A DNA stretch of 64,000 bases from DP-19 sp036496285 (GCA_036496285.1 DASXLI010000095.1:1-64000), one strand, 5' to 3'; positions 27,201 through 35,428 are shown, counted from the first letter of the stretch. The notes: generated by a model not told the origin, from the letters alone. Numbers and translations are program-made.

Positions 27201-27334
27201 ATCGTCGGGTAGTCGACTTGCGGCAGCGCCGAGACCGGCAACTGGCGGTAGGCGAGCCCGCCCGCGAGCAGGATCGCCGCCATCAGCAGCGACGTCGCGA
27301 CCGGTCGGAGGATGAAAGTGCGGGACGGGTTCAT
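24203..27334 (-). CDS. mdtB: RND multidrug efflux inner-membrane pump, first subunit
   Basis: 1043 aa from ATG 27334, overlapping the stop of the fusion-protein gene in ATGA. It has the same topology as the second pump: FILRPVATSLLMAAILLAGG, a DD pair in FVVDDAIVMIEN, LGVLYESYIHP and KKNAIMMIDFA. Large parts are nearly identical to the second pump, so the pair arose by tandem duplication. Pairing with a distinct partner and one fusion protein is the MdtABC pattern. It is expected to take part in substrate binding or proton transfer within a mixed trimer. Confidence 0.9.
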   Translation of the reverse strand: MNPSRTFILRPVATSLLMAAILLAGGLAYRQLPVSALPQVDYPTIEVLTFYPGASPDVMASSVTAPLERQFGQVPGLTQMTSTSAFGSSVITLQFDLDLDIDVAEQEVQAAINAASTYLPKDLPNPPVYSKTNPADAPVLTMALTSATLPLWKVQDLADTRLAQKISQLPGVGLVSISGGQKPAVRVRANPTALAGYGLGLEDLRTAIAQASVNQAKGNFDGPRHAYTIGANDQLLQSEDYRPVIVAYRNGAPVRVDDVADVIDDVENAQQAAWMNDQPAVILNVQRQPGANIIGVVDRIHRLLPQLTSALPASVQVTILTDRTTTIRASVEDVRFELMLTVALVVMVIFLFLRSISATIIPSIAVPLSLIGTFGAMYLLGYSLDNLSLMALTISTGFVVDDAIVMIENISRYIEDGDSPLEAALKGSEQIGFTIVSLTVSLIAVLIPLLFMGDVVGRLFREFAVTLSVTILVSAVVSLTLTPMMCAKLLRHRPEREQSRLYRVSERFFDTVIERYGRSLRIVLRHQTATLIVAVATLVATLLLYVVVPKGFFPVQDTGVLLGISEAPQTVSFAAMADRQQALARVLLQDPAVQSLSSFIGVDGTNATLNSGRLQINLKPLAERRVSASEVIRRLQPKLAEVDGVTLFLQPVQDLTVENRVSRTQYQYTLESPSAAELHDAAGKLVERLKTLPELRDVASDAQQGGLEATVVIDRDTASRLGITPQAIDDTLYDAFGQRQVSTMYTQLNQYHVVMEVEPHFARSPEALRDIYVRAADGQAVPLASISHVEHGATALAVNHQGQFPAVTLSFNLAPDVSLGAAVEAIDRAAHEIGLPASVRASFQGTAQAFQASLANEPFLIAAALVTVYIVLGVLYESYIHPITILSTLPSAGVGALVALLLCRTELSVIGLIGIILLIGIVKKNAIMMIDFALEAEREQKKTPEEAIYEACLLRFRPIMMTTLAALLGGLPLALGGGTGAELRQPLGITIVGGLLVSQLLTLYTTPVIYLAFDRLAARLARWRIGNPIDAHVVEEGAPAQAR

Positions 27335-28578
27335 GCCGGCGGCGCCGCCGGCGCCGATCCCTTCGGCACCGTGGCGGCAGCCGGCGCCGGCGTGTTCGGG
27401 GCCGATACTTCGACGAGGCTGCCGGCGTGGAGCTTGTCGACGCCGTCGACCACGACGACGTCGCCGGAGGCGACGCCCTTGTCGATGGCGGCGTCGGATC
27501 CGGTCTGCGGCCCGAGCGTGACGGGCCGCACCTCGACGGTGTGGTCGGGCTTCACCGCGTAGACGAACGTCCCCTGCGGCCCACGCTGCACCGCGGCCGA
27601 CGGGACGATGACGGCCTCCTTGCGGACGTCGACCAGGAGGCGGACGTTGACGAACTGGTTCGGGAAGAGCGTCTCGTCGTCGTTCGGGAACTCGGCCTTG
27701 AGGCGCGTCGTACCGGTCGTCCGGTCGATCTGGTTGTCGACGGTGAGGAGCGTGCCCGCGGCGATCTTCGTCGTGCCGGCGCGGTCGTAGGCCTCGGCCG
27801 GCAGGCGCTGGCTGGCGCGCAGCTTGGCCAGCACCGGAGGCAGATCGTCCTCGGGAATCGTGAAGGTGACCGCGATCGGCTTCAGCTGGGTGATGATCAC
27901 GATGCCGGTCGTGTCGGTCGGGTGGACGACGTTGCCGACGTCGACCAGCCGCAGGCCGACCCGGCCGCTGATCGGGGCCGTCACGTGGCTGTAGGTGAGC
28001 TGCAGCTTGGCGTTGTCGATCAGGCCCCGGTCGACCTTGAGCATGCCCTCGAGCTGCGCCGCGGCCGCGACCTTGTCGTCGTAGTCCTGCTTGGCGACGA
28101 CGCCGTGCTCGACCAGCTCGCGGAAGCGCCCCAGGGTCAGCTGCGCGTCCTTCAGCTGCGCGGTGTCGCGCGCCAGCTGTCCTTCGGCCTGCGTGAGCTG
28201 CACCTCGAACGGGCGCGGGTCGATCTCGACGAGGAGATCGCCTTCGTGCACGAACTGGCCCTCCGTGAACGCGATCGTGACGATCTGCCCCTCGACCCGG
28301 CTCTTCACCGTCGCCGTGTTGAACGGGGTGACCGAGCCGAGACCCGTGAGGTAGACCGGCATGTCGCCCTGACGCGCGGGGGCCGCGACGACGGGGACCG
28401 CGCGCGGCGCCGCGCTCGCCGGTCCCGCCGATGCCGCCTGCTCGCTCCGGCTGTGGCGCATCCACACGACCGCGAGCGCGAGCACCAGCACGCCCAGCGC
28501 GATCCATCCCCATGGACGCGAGGCACGCTCGCCGCTCTGCGCGCCGGTCCCCGCGACCTCTCTCGTCGGCATCGCCAT
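27331..28578 (-). CDS. mdtA: RND efflux periplasmic adaptor (membrane fusion protein)
   Basis: 415 aa from ATG 28578, which has GGAG 7 nt upstream. An N-terminal membrane anchor (WGWIALGVLVLALAVVWM) is followed by the lipoyl half-motifs, an alpha-helical hairpin (QLTQAEGQLARDTAQLKDAQ), a beta-barrel and the membrane-proximal domain. Sequence features such as GLGSVTPFNTATVKSRVEGQ are typical of MdtA. The C terminus is Ala/Pro-rich. It would join the RND pumps to an outer membrane channel. It is the first gene of the four-gene operon. Confidence 0.9.
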   Translation of the reverse strand: MAMPTREVAGTGAQSGERASRPWGWIALGVLVLALAVVWMRHSRSEQAASAGPASAAPRAVPVVAAPARQGDMPVYLTGLGSVTPFNTATVKSRVEGQIVTIAFTEGQFVHEGDLLVEIDPRPFEVQLTQAEGQLARDTAQLKDAQLTLGRFRELVEHGVVAKQDYDDKVAAAAQLEGMLKVDRGLIDNAKLQLTYSHVTAPISGRVGLRLVDVGNVVHPTDTTGIVIITQLKPIAVTFTIPEDDLPPVLAKLRASQRLPAEAYDRAGTTKIAAGTLLTVDNQIDRTTGTTRLKAEFPNDDETLFPNQFVNVRLLVDVRKEAVIVPSAAVQRGPQGTFVYAVKPDHTVEVRPVTLGPQTGSDAAIDKGVASGDVVVVDGVDKLHAGSLVEVSAPNTPAPAAATVPKGSAPAAPPA

Positions 28579-28583
28579 TAACG

Positions 28584-28624
28584 GACTCCGCGGTCAGTAA
28601 ATTCCCGCCTCGACGCGGAGTCAA
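28584..28624 (-). promoter_or_regulatory. Candidate promoter and operator of mdtABC-tetR
   Basis: On the minus strand TTGACT (28624-28619) and TTTACT (28601-28596) are spaced by 17 bp. A 9-bp inverted repeat, GACTCCGCG (28584-28592) and CGCGGAGTC (28614-28622), flanks the -10: one arm overlaps the -35, the other the ribosome-binding site. That layout suits TetR repression. The predicted transcript leader is very short, about 11 nt, which is a point against it. Confidence 0.4.
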
Positions 28625-28675
28625 GGTGACCCGCGCGCTTGCCCCAGCTCCGTGCCGGGATCATGATGCGCCCCC

Positions 28676-29245
28676 ATGGCGTTGCGCGTTCTCGGCGTGC
28701 CCGGCAGCCTGCGCAAGGGCTCGCACAACCGGGCGCTGCTGCGCGCGGCGATCGAGCTCGCGCCCGCGGGCATGACGATCGAGATCTTCGAGGGCGTGGG
28801 CGCCCTGCCGCTCTACGACGCCGACGTCGAGGCAGGTGGTGACCCGCCGGCGGTCGTCGCGTGGAAGAGCGCGATCGCGGCCGCAGATGCGTTGCTCATT
28901 GTCACGCCCGAGTACAACTACGGAGTCCCCGGCGTGCTGAAGAACGCCGTCGACTGGGCCTCGCGTCCGCCGGGCAACTGCGTGCTGAACCGCAAGCCGG
29001 CGGCCCTGATGGGCGGCTCGCCCGGCGGCGCCGGCACCACGCGCGCGCAGCTCGCGCTGCGCCAGAGCTTCGTCTTCACCGACACCCGGACGATGCTGCA
29101 GCCCGAGGTCCTGGTGTCGCGCGTGCACGAGAAGATCGACGCCGACGGCCGTCTGACCGACGAGCCGACGCGCAAGATGATCCGGAAGCTGCTCGACGCC
29201 TTTGCCGACTGGGCGCCGCACGTCGGCGCTGCGCGTCCCGCCTGA
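28676..29245 (+). CDS. NAD(P)H-dependent FMN reductase
   Basis: 189 aa of the flavodoxin-like FMN reductase family. PGSLRKGSHNRALLR forms the phosphate-binding loop and PEYNYGVPGVLKNAVDW is the flavin-binding segment. Related enzymes reduce FMN, quinones, chromate or azo dyes in the cytoplasm. It begins a tight + strand cluster: its TGA overlaps the next ATG by one base (TGATG). It is divergent from the mdtA gene. Confidence 0.87.
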   Translation: MALRVLGVPGSLRKGSHNRALLRAAIELAPAGMTIEIFEGVGALPLYDADVEAGGDPPAVVAWKSAIAAADALLIVTPEYNYGVPGVLKNAVDWASRPPGNCVLNRKPAALMGGSPGGAGTTRAQLALRQSFVFTDTRTMLQPEVLVSRVHEKIDADGRLTDEPTRKMIRKLLDAFADWAPHVGAARPA

Positions 29246-29907
29246 TGCCCGATCGGACCCGCGCCCGGACGCTCGCCGCCGAGTCGCTCGCCGCCGGCGA
29301 CGCCGTCGGCTGGTTCGAGCGCCTGTACGCGGAGGCCGCGCGTGGCGACACGATCGTGCCGTGGGTCGATCGCACGCCGAACCCGCACGTGGTCGCGTGG
29401 CTCGACCGCGAGCAGCCGCGCCCCGGTCGGGCGCTCGACGTCGGGAGCGGGCTCGGCGACACCGCCGAGGAGCTCACGCGGCGCGGCTTCACGGTCGTCG
29501 CGTTCGACGTCGCGGCGACGGCGGTGGCGGAGACCCGCGCCCGCTTCCCCGGCAGCACGGTCGACTACCGGACCCTGGACCTGCTCCACTTCCCCGCCGA
29601 GCTGAACGGAGCCTTCGATCTCGTGATCGAGTGCTACACCCTGCAGGTGCTGCCGCCCGAGGCGCGCCGGCGCGCCTCGGCGGCGCTCCGTGCCACGCTC
29701 GCGCCGGGCGGGATCCTCCTCGTGGTGGCGCGCGGCCGCGAGCCGGACGAGCCGGAGGGCCAGATGCCATGGCCGCTCACCCGCGCCGAGGTCGAGGCCA
29801 TCGCGGCGGACGGCCTCACGCTCGCCTCGTTCGAGCATTTCCTCGACGACGAGGATCCGCCGGTGCGCCGCTTCCGGGCCGTCTTCCGCCGCGGATCGCG
29901 CGCGTGA
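29245..29907 (+). CDS. Class I SAM-dependent methyltransferase
   Basis: 220 aa from ATG 29245, in a TGATG overlap with the FMN reductase stop. Motif I is ALDVGSGLGDTAEELTRRGF, followed by VVAFDVAATAVAE for the acidic residue after strand 2 and FDLVIECYTLQVLPPEAR. It resembles TehB or thiopurine-type methyltransferases that act on small molecules. The substrate is unknown. Its stop overlaps the start of the next gene in GTGA. Confidence 0.85.
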   Translation: MPDRTRARTLAAESLAAGDAVGWFERLYAEAARGDTIVPWVDRTPNPHVVAWLDREQPRPGRALDVGSGLGDTAEELTRRGFTVVAFDVAATAVAETRARFPGSTVDYRTLDLLHFPAELNGAFDLVIECYTLQVLPPEARRRASAALRATLAPGGILLVVARGREPDEPEGQMPWPLTRAEVEAIAADGLTLASFEHFLDDEDPPVRRFRAVFRRGSRA

Positions 29908-30362
29908 GGACGCTGCTCCTCGCGACCGGTGGCTTCCTGCTCGCCGTGCTGTGGATGGACCTGATGTTCGACGTGCAGATCGCGCGTATCGTCGGCACCG
30001 CCGAGGAACGCGAGGCGACGATCGCGTCGATCGCGGGCTACTACCGCCGGGTGACGACGGACGCCTTTCCGATGAACCGCTTGATCGGCGGCGTCATGCT
30101 CGTCCAGCTCTGGGGCATCCTCGAGCAGGTGCTGCTGCACCGCACCGTGACGGGCTGGCGCGCGCTCCTCGTGATCGTCCTCGGCGCCGCTCCGATCGCC
30201 CTCGCGGGCGCCCGGATCGTTCCCGCAGCAGTGCGTTTCGCCGCGCGCACCGACGCGCTCCCGGTGCAGATCGCGCTCGCCCGCGACGTCTATCGCGGCC
30301 ACGTCCTCTGCTTCGCCGCCATCGCCGCGTTCATCGTGCTGCAGCTCCGCGTCGGCGCCTGA
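29904..30362 (+). CDS. Four-helix membrane protein of unknown function
   Basis: 152 aa from GTG 29904, which overlaps the methyltransferase stop by 4 nt. Four hydrophobic segments are seen: LLLATGGFLLAVLWMDLMF, the GGVMLVQLWGILEQVLL region, ALLVIVLGAAPIALAGA, and VLCFAAIAAFIVLQL. Polar helices between them contain EREATIASIAGYYRRV. I do not recognise the family. It probably belongs to an operon with the FMN reductase and methyltransferase. Confidence 0.65.
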   Translation: MRTLLLATGGFLLAVLWMDLMFDVQIARIVGTAEEREATIASIAGYYRRVTTDAFPMNRLIGGVMLVQLWGILEQVLLHRTVTGWRALLVIVLGAAPIALAGARIVPAAVRFAARTDALPVQIALARDVYRGHVLCFAAIAAFIVLQLRVGA

Positions 30363-30375
30363 GCGCGACGCGCCC

Positions 30376-31110
30376 TCACCACGACTCCACCCACGGCCGC
30401 ACGTCGATCTCGTGCGACCAGGCGCTGCGCCGCTGCGCGTGCAGGGTCCAGTAGTTCTCGGCGATGGCGTCGGGATCGAGGAGGCCGTCGGCTCCCTTCG
30501 CCTCCTTCAAGCCGGGCAGGAACGTGTTGATCCGGTCGCCGTCGATCGCGCCGTCGACGACGACGTGCGCGACGTGGATGCCCTGCGGACCGAACTCGCG
30601 GGCGGCCGACTGGGCGAGCGCGCGTAGCGCGGCCTTGGCCGCGGCGAACGCCCCGAAGTTCGCCCGCCCGCGCAGCGAAGCCGAGGCACCGGTGAAGAGC
30701 AGCGTGCCACGCTGGCGCGGCAGCATCGCGCCGAGCGCCGCTTGCGCGAAGAGGAGCCCGCCGAGGGCGTTGACGCGCCACATCTCCTCGAAGAAGGCCG
30801 GGTCGATGTCGAGGAACGGGCTCGGCCAGTTGCCGCCCGCATTGAAGATCGCCGCCTCGAGCGGCGCGTCGGCGCGATCGGCCGCCGCCACGGTCGCGCG
30901 CACGCGCTCGGCGTCGGTCACGTCGCCGACGACGGCCTCGGCCGCGAACCCGGCCGTCCGCAGCTCACCGAGCGCCGCGTCGAGCTTCTCGGGCGTCCGG
31001 CCCATGATGGTGACGTGGAAGCCCTCGCGGGCGAAGCGGCGTGCAATCGCCGCGCCGAGGCCGCGCGGCGGGCCAACACCGACGACAATCGCCGAACGCG
31101 CTGCTGCCAT
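30376..31110 (-). CDS. SDR-fold protein lacking the catalytic Tyr
   Basis: 244 aa with an SDR fold. The cofactor loop is GVGPPRGLG, an altered form of TGxxxGxG, and NAGG replaces NNAG. The catalytic Ser lies in TGASAS (Ser143). The YxxxK position reads FAAAK, so Phe155 replaces Tyr, while Lys159 remains. Related proteins with this change exist in actinobacteria and proteobacteria, and their activity is not well defined. It may act as a non-catalytic or altered enzyme. The C-terminal HVAHVVVDGAIDGDRI segment is conserved in that subgroup. Confidence 0.82.
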   Translation of the reverse strand: MAAARSAIVVGVGPPRGLGAAIARRFAREGFHVTIMGRTPEKLDAALGELRTAGFAAEAVVGDVTDAERVRATVAAADRADAPLEAAIFNAGGNWPSPFLDIDPAFFEEMWRVNALGGLLFAQAALGAMLPRQRGTLLFTGASASLRGRANFGAFAAAKAALRALAQSAAREFGPQGIHVAHVVVDGAIDGDRINTFLPGLKEAKGADGLLDPDAIAENYWTLHAQRRSAWSHEIDVRPWVESW

Positions 31111-31224
31111 GTCACACCTCCGTGCACCGCAGCCTCGCGGCGCGACGGCGGACTCCTCGCATCGGCGCGGAGGTCAGTCAATCGACCGCGCCGAGCGCCG
31201 CACGCGCGGCTCACGGCGCGACGC

Positions 31225-33177
31225 TCACGGCACGTTCAGCCGCCGCTCCGCGTCCTCGATGATGCCGCGCACACGCTCGTTGCCCGGGTCGCGGCGCAGG
31301 ACGTCGCGCCATTCCACCAGCGCCTCGCTCGGGTGCCCGGAGGACCAGTAGGCGACGCCGAGGTTGATCTGGATCAGCGCGATGCCGGGCTCGATCGTGA
31401 GCGCGCGCTTGAAGGCCTCCGCCGCGTCCGCCGTCTCGCCGATCGCGAGCAGGAAGTCGCCGTAGGCGCTGTCGCGGCGCAACGCCGCGACCGGGATGCT
31501 GACGCGCCGCCAGAAGGCGCTCGGCACCGACGGCGGCGCCCGGTGGGCGCGAAGATCCGCGAACGCGAGACCGGCGCGCTCGCGCATGGCCCGGTGCGCG
31601 TCGTCCGTCGGCAGATAGATGGACGCCGTCTCGTCCCAGTACACGAGCACCCACCCGTGCCCCGCGCGCAGGTAGCGCGCGAGCGGATGGCGGTTCGACC
31701 AGACGTGGTAGAGGATCGCGTAGTCGGGTGCGTAGCGTTGCACGACCGTCGGCCACATGTTCGGGTTGTCGAGCGCCGCGAAGTAGAAGCGGAAGAAGTC
31801 CTCCGGGTAGACCTCCAGCCGCCCGTCGACGAAGACCCGCTCCTGCGGAAAGCGCCGCCATCCGAGATAGCCGCCGATTGCGAGGTCGTTGAACGGACGG
31901 CCCGTGATGCCGGCGTCGCGCGCGAACTGCTCGGCCGCGAGCGGGAAGTGCAGCGGCGACACCCCGAGGCCGACCTCGCGCTCGACGTCGAGCGCACGCG
32001 CGAAGCGGTTGGTCGCGACGAAGGCGATGAGGAGGACGAGGCCCACGACGACGGCGCCGGCGCCGAGCGTCGGCAGGAGCATGCCGCGCGGCGGTGCCCC
32101 GGGGGCGGCGTCATCGGCCTGCCGGCGCCGCGTGCCGCCGGCGCCCGCCGCGGCCGCGGCGCGGCCGCCCAGCAGCGGGCCGAGGTTGGCCGCGACCACC
32201 GGCACGGCGATCCAGGCGAAGAGCGCAACGTTGCGGAGTGCCTGCGTCGAGAGCCAGCCGAACGCCGCGGCCGCGAGCAGGCGCCCGAGGTGCCAGCGGC
32301 GCACGCTCACGACGAACGACAGCGCCGTGAGCACGAGCATCGTGGCCCAGGTGTAGGCGAGCGGCACCGCGTATCCCGACGCGAACGGCCCGCGGAACTC
32401 GCCGATGCGCCCCGAGAAGAGCGAGCTGCCGGTCACGCGCGGCAGCAGCTCGATCGGGAACATGACGCCCTGCCAGCCGTACGGATTCAGGAAGCAGACC
32501 ACGCAGGCCGCGACGAGGACGAGCGTGAGCCGCCGCCACTCCGCCGGCCGGAGCCTGTACACCGCGCGCCAGCTGCGCGGCACGGGAAGGAACGCCGCCG
32601 TCGCACCCGCCCAGTAGCAGCCGATCACCGCGAGGCCGACGGCGAAGATGCCCTGCGAGTTCGTCCAGACGACCTGCAGCGGAATCAGCCAGAAGATCGC
32701 GGTGCCGTTCCCCGGATAGCCGTCGAGCAGGTAGAGGTAGGTGGCGAGCAGCACGAACGACAGCATCTCCGGCCGCGGCACGAAGCGCGCGCTCGCGATC
32801 ACGAGCGCGACCGTGATCAGGAGCGCGACGAGCGCGTCCGGCGCGAAGCGCCGCGCGCCGAGGTACAGGATGCCGACCGTCACGAGCAGCAACAGCGCCG
32901 TCAGCGCGATGCAGCCGTTCGGACCGGCCAGCCGCCACGCACCGTAGAGCAGCAGCTGGAAGAGCCAGTGCAGGTCGATCCAGGGGTAGTCGGGCGCCGT
33001 GTAGGCGAACGTGTTGGTGGTCGGCCAGCGCCACGTCGCCGCCATCAGCCGGCCCGCGTTCAGATGGTACCAGACGTCGAAGTCGTCGATCGGCCGCAGA
33101 GCGAACACCACGGCAAGGAAACCGGTGAGGGCGACCGCCGCCGCGGACAGCCGTCGCGCGGCAGCAGTCGGCACCAT
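31225..33177 (-). CDS. Polytopic membrane protein with C-terminal TPR region
   Basis: 650 aa. About ten to eleven membrane helices occupy residues 10-430, starting with LTGFLAVVFALRP and containing the acidic loop DFDVWYHLNAGR, as in GT-C-fold membrane glycosyltransferases. The C-terminal 220 residues are soluble and end in a TPR-like helix pair (ALIQINLGVAYWSSGHPSEA). Such proteins often transfer sugars to lipid or protein acceptors on the periplasmic face. That function is only inferred from fold. It starts 4 nt after the lpxO stop, so the two form an operon. Confidence 0.7.
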   Translation of the reverse strand: MVPTAAARRLSAAAVALTGFLAVVFALRPIDDFDVWYHLNAGRLMAATWRWPTTNTFAYTAPDYPWIDLHWLFQLLLYGAWRLAGPNGCIALTALLLLVTVGILYLGARRFAPDALVALLITVALVIASARFVPRPEMLSFVLLATYLYLLDGYPGNGTAIFWLIPLQVVWTNSQGIFAVGLAVIGCYWAGATAAFLPVPRSWRAVYRLRPAEWRRLTLVLVAACVVCFLNPYGWQGVMFPIELLPRVTGSSLFSGRIGEFRGPFASGYAVPLAYTWATMLVLTALSFVVSVRRWHLGRLLAAAAFGWLSTQALRNVALFAWIAVPVVAANLGPLLGGRAAAAAGAGGTRRRQADDAAPGAPPRGMLLPTLGAGAVVVGLVLLIAFVATNRFARALDVEREVGLGVSPLHFPLAAEQFARDAGITGRPFNDLAIGGYLGWRRFPQERVFVDGRLEVYPEDFFRFYFAALDNPNMWPTVVQRYAPDYAILYHVWSNRHPLARYLRAGHGWVLVYWDETASIYLPTDDAHRAMRERAGLAFADLRAHRAPPSVPSAFWRRVSIPVAALRRDSAYGDFLLAIGETADAAEAFKRALTIEPGIALIQINLGVAYWSSGHPSEALVEWRDVLRRDPGNERVRGIIEDAERRLNVP

Positions 33178-33181
33178 GCCG

Positions 33182-34117
33182 TCAGCGAAGCGCGTGGTAG
33201 CCGCCGAAGACCGCCAGCCAGACGACGAGGAGGATGAGCGCGTACTTGATCGCGTAGTACGCGTTCCGGTTGCGCTTCTTGAAGCGCCGGAACGGCGTCC
33301 GCATGCCGTAGACGTGGCCGAAGACCCGGTTCGCGAACCCGAGCTCCTCGCCGTCGACGTTGATCGATGCCGTCATCCCGACGATGTGGCGGATGACGAA
33401 ACGGTTCAGGGCGCGCATCACCGGCGTTCGCAGCGGACGCTCGACGTCGCAGAAGAGGATGATGCGCGTCTCGTCCGTCAGGTTCTCGAAGCAATGGACG
33501 TAGGTCTCGTCGAACACCAGGTCCTGGCCGTCGCGCCAGGAGTACGGGTGGCCGTCGACGAAGATGCGGCACTCGTCGCGGTTCGGCGTGATCAGGCCGA
33601 GGTGATAGCGCAGCGACCCAGCGAACGGATCGCGATGCTCGCCGACTTTGCTCTGCGGGCCGATCAACGCGAACATCGCGCCGTGCACGGTCGGGATCGA
33701 CTCGACCAATTCGACCGTGCGCGGGCAGAGCGCCTTGGCCGACGGCAGCGGCTCGCCGTACCATTTCAGATAGAAGCGCTTCCAGCCCTTGCGGAAGAAG
33801 CTGTTGAAGCCAAGGTCGTCATAGCGCTCCGACGCGCGGATGTGGCCCGCCTCGAAGAGCCGCACCGCCTCGGCGCGGATCTCGCGCCAGTGTTCGCGCA
33901 GAGGCGCGACGGCCGGAAACGTCGACGCATCGAGGATCGGCGCCGTCGGCACCCGCGAGAAGAGATAGACGAGCACGTTGTACGGCGCGAGGAACGTCGA
34001 GTGGTCGGTGATCTGCCGGCGGAAGCTCAGCCGCACGCGCCCGCGGAAGTGCACATAGAGGGCGGACGCGAGGAAGGCGGCAAAGCCCGCGATCCGGATA
34101 AAGTCAAGCGCGCTCAT
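33182..34117 (-). CDS. lpxO: LpxO-type lipid A hydroxylase
   Basis: 311 aa, close to LpxO over its whole length: ALYVHFRGRVRLSFRRQITD, KGWKRFYLKWYGE, HRDPFAGSLRYHLGLITPN, DGQDLVFDETYVH and IILFCD. The HxD...H motif is that of aspartyl/asparaginyl beta-hydroxylase Fe(II)/2-oxoglutarate enzymes. Hydrophobic segments sit at both ends, so it is a membrane enzyme with a cytoplasmic active site. LpxO adds a 2-hydroxyl to a secondary acyl chain of lipid A. The downstream polytopic membrane gene may also act on the envelope. Confidence 0.9.
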   Translation of the reverse strand: MSALDFIRIAGFAAFLASALYVHFRGRVRLSFRRQITDHSTFLAPYNVLVYLFSRVPTAPILDASTFPAVAPLREHWREIRAEAVRLFEAGHIRASERYDDLGFNSFFRKGWKRFYLKWYGEPLPSAKALCPRTVELVESIPTVHGAMFALIGPQSKVGEHRDPFAGSLRYHLGLITPNRDECRIFVDGHPYSWRDGQDLVFDETYVHCFENLTDETRIILFCDVERPLRTPVMRALNRFVIRHIVGMTASINVDGEELGFANRVFGHVYGMRTPFRRFKKRNRNAYYAIKYALILLVVWLAVFGGYHALR

Positions 34118-34174
34118 CGACGTCCAGATATTCGACGGGACGCGCGCTCGGCAAGGGCGGGCACGATCACGGCG

Positions 34175-35380
34175 TCAGCGGACCTCGGCCTCGAGATACG
34201 GCGCCGACATCGGCGTCGTGTACGGCCACGGCTGGGCCTCGGTCGCGGCGACGAGCGCGCGCACGAAGGCGTCCTGGCGCGCGCGCGCCTCGGGTACCGC
34301 CACCCCGTGGTTGAGGACCGCGAACATGACGACGCCCTGGCGCGGCGTGCGGAGCGCGCCAGCGAGGGCCGAGGCCCCGACCGAGCCGAACGTACCGGTC
34401 TTGCCGACGATCAGGCCGCGCAGCTCCGGCACGCGCTGCTCGAGCGTGCCGGGGTCGATGCCGGAGACCGGCAGCACGGCCGTGAGATCCCTGCCGTCGC
34501 GCGCGAGATCGCTCGCCAGCGCTCCGAGGAGCGCCACTGCCGCACGCGGGCTGATCCGGTTCGTCGTCCCGGCGCCGGCACCGTTCTCGATGACGATCTC
34601 CGTGCGCAGCTCCGGCGCCACGCGCGCCCGCGCCCGCTCCTCGACGACGCGCGGGCCGCCGATCGCGTCCGCGGCGAGGTGGAAGACGTTGTTCGAGTAG
34701 CCGTTCAGCGCCTTCACCACGTGGAGGAGCGGCGGCGAGCGGTAGCTGACGAGGTCCACCGCCGCGCCCTCGGCCGGAATCACCTCGCGGCGGAACGCCA
34801 GCGGCGCGATGTCGTAGGGTCCGCCCGAGGGCGCCGTGGCGACCGCGAGCGCCGTCCGTGCCGGCGCGCCGCCTGCGCCGCGCAGCACGCCCTCGAGCCG
34901 CGCTCCCGCGGGATCGGGCTCCCAGTCGAAGAGGAGCGGGCCGTGGACGACGAGGCGCCCCGCCACCGCGCGGACGCCGCGCGCGCGCAGCCGGTCGAGC
35001 AGGAGGAGCGCCCCCTCGTCGACGAGCAGGGGGTCACCGCTCGCCTCGATCACGAGATTCCCCCGTAGCACGCCGTCGCGCAACGGGCCCGTCCCGCGGA
35101 CGATCGTCTCGAAGCGATGCGACGGACCGAACCGCTCAAGCAGCGCGAGCGTCGTCGCGACCTTGGTGACCGACGCGGGGTGGACGGCGAGATCCGCCGC
35201 CTGCGACACCAGCACCGTGCCATCGCCGGCGATCGCGTAGACCCCCTGCCCGGCGCCGACCGTCTCCGCCAGCGTCTGGAGCGGCGGCGTGCCTGCGGCG
35301 GTGGCGCGCAGGCCGACGGCCCACACCACAGTGGCGAAGATCGCGCGCCAGCACACGCGCTTCCATCTTGTCGGGCTCAT
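34175..35380 (-). CDS. dacB: PBP4-type D-Ala-D-Ala carboxypeptidase (peptidase S13)
   Basis: 401 aa from ATG 35380. A signal peptide comes first (KRVCWRAIFATVVWAVGL). SxxK is ASVTK with Ser70 and Lys73, SxN is SNN in NGYSNNVFHLAAD, and KTG is in GLIVGKTGTFGS. A small inserted domain between SxxK and SxN, usual in DacB, is present but short. It should trim or cut peptidoglycan cross-links in the periplasm. No good ribosome-binding site precedes the ATG; longer in-frame extensions to 35500 lack support. Confidence 0.86.
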   Translation of the reverse strand: MSPTRWKRVCWRAIFATVVWAVGLRATAAGTPPLQTLAETVGAGQGVYAIAGDGTVLVSQAADLAVHPASVTKVATTLALLERFGPSHRFETIVRGTGPLRDGVLRGNLVIEASGDPLLVDEGALLLLDRLRARGVRAVAGRLVVHGPLLFDWEPDPAGARLEGVLRGAGGAPARTALAVATAPSGGPYDIAPLAFRREVIPAEGAAVDLVSYRSPPLLHVVKALNGYSNNVFHLAADAIGGPRVVEERARARVAPELRTEIVIENGAGAGTTNRISPRAAVALLGALASDLARDGRDLTAVLPVSGIDPGTLEQRVPELRGLIVGKTGTFGSVGASALAGALRTPRQGVVMFAVLNHGVAVPEARARQDAFVRALVAATEAQPWPYTTPMSAPYLEAEVR

Positions 35381-35428
35381 CGGGGGCGATTCTGCGGACG
35401 CGGGGCGCGGCGTCAACGGCCGGCCGGG

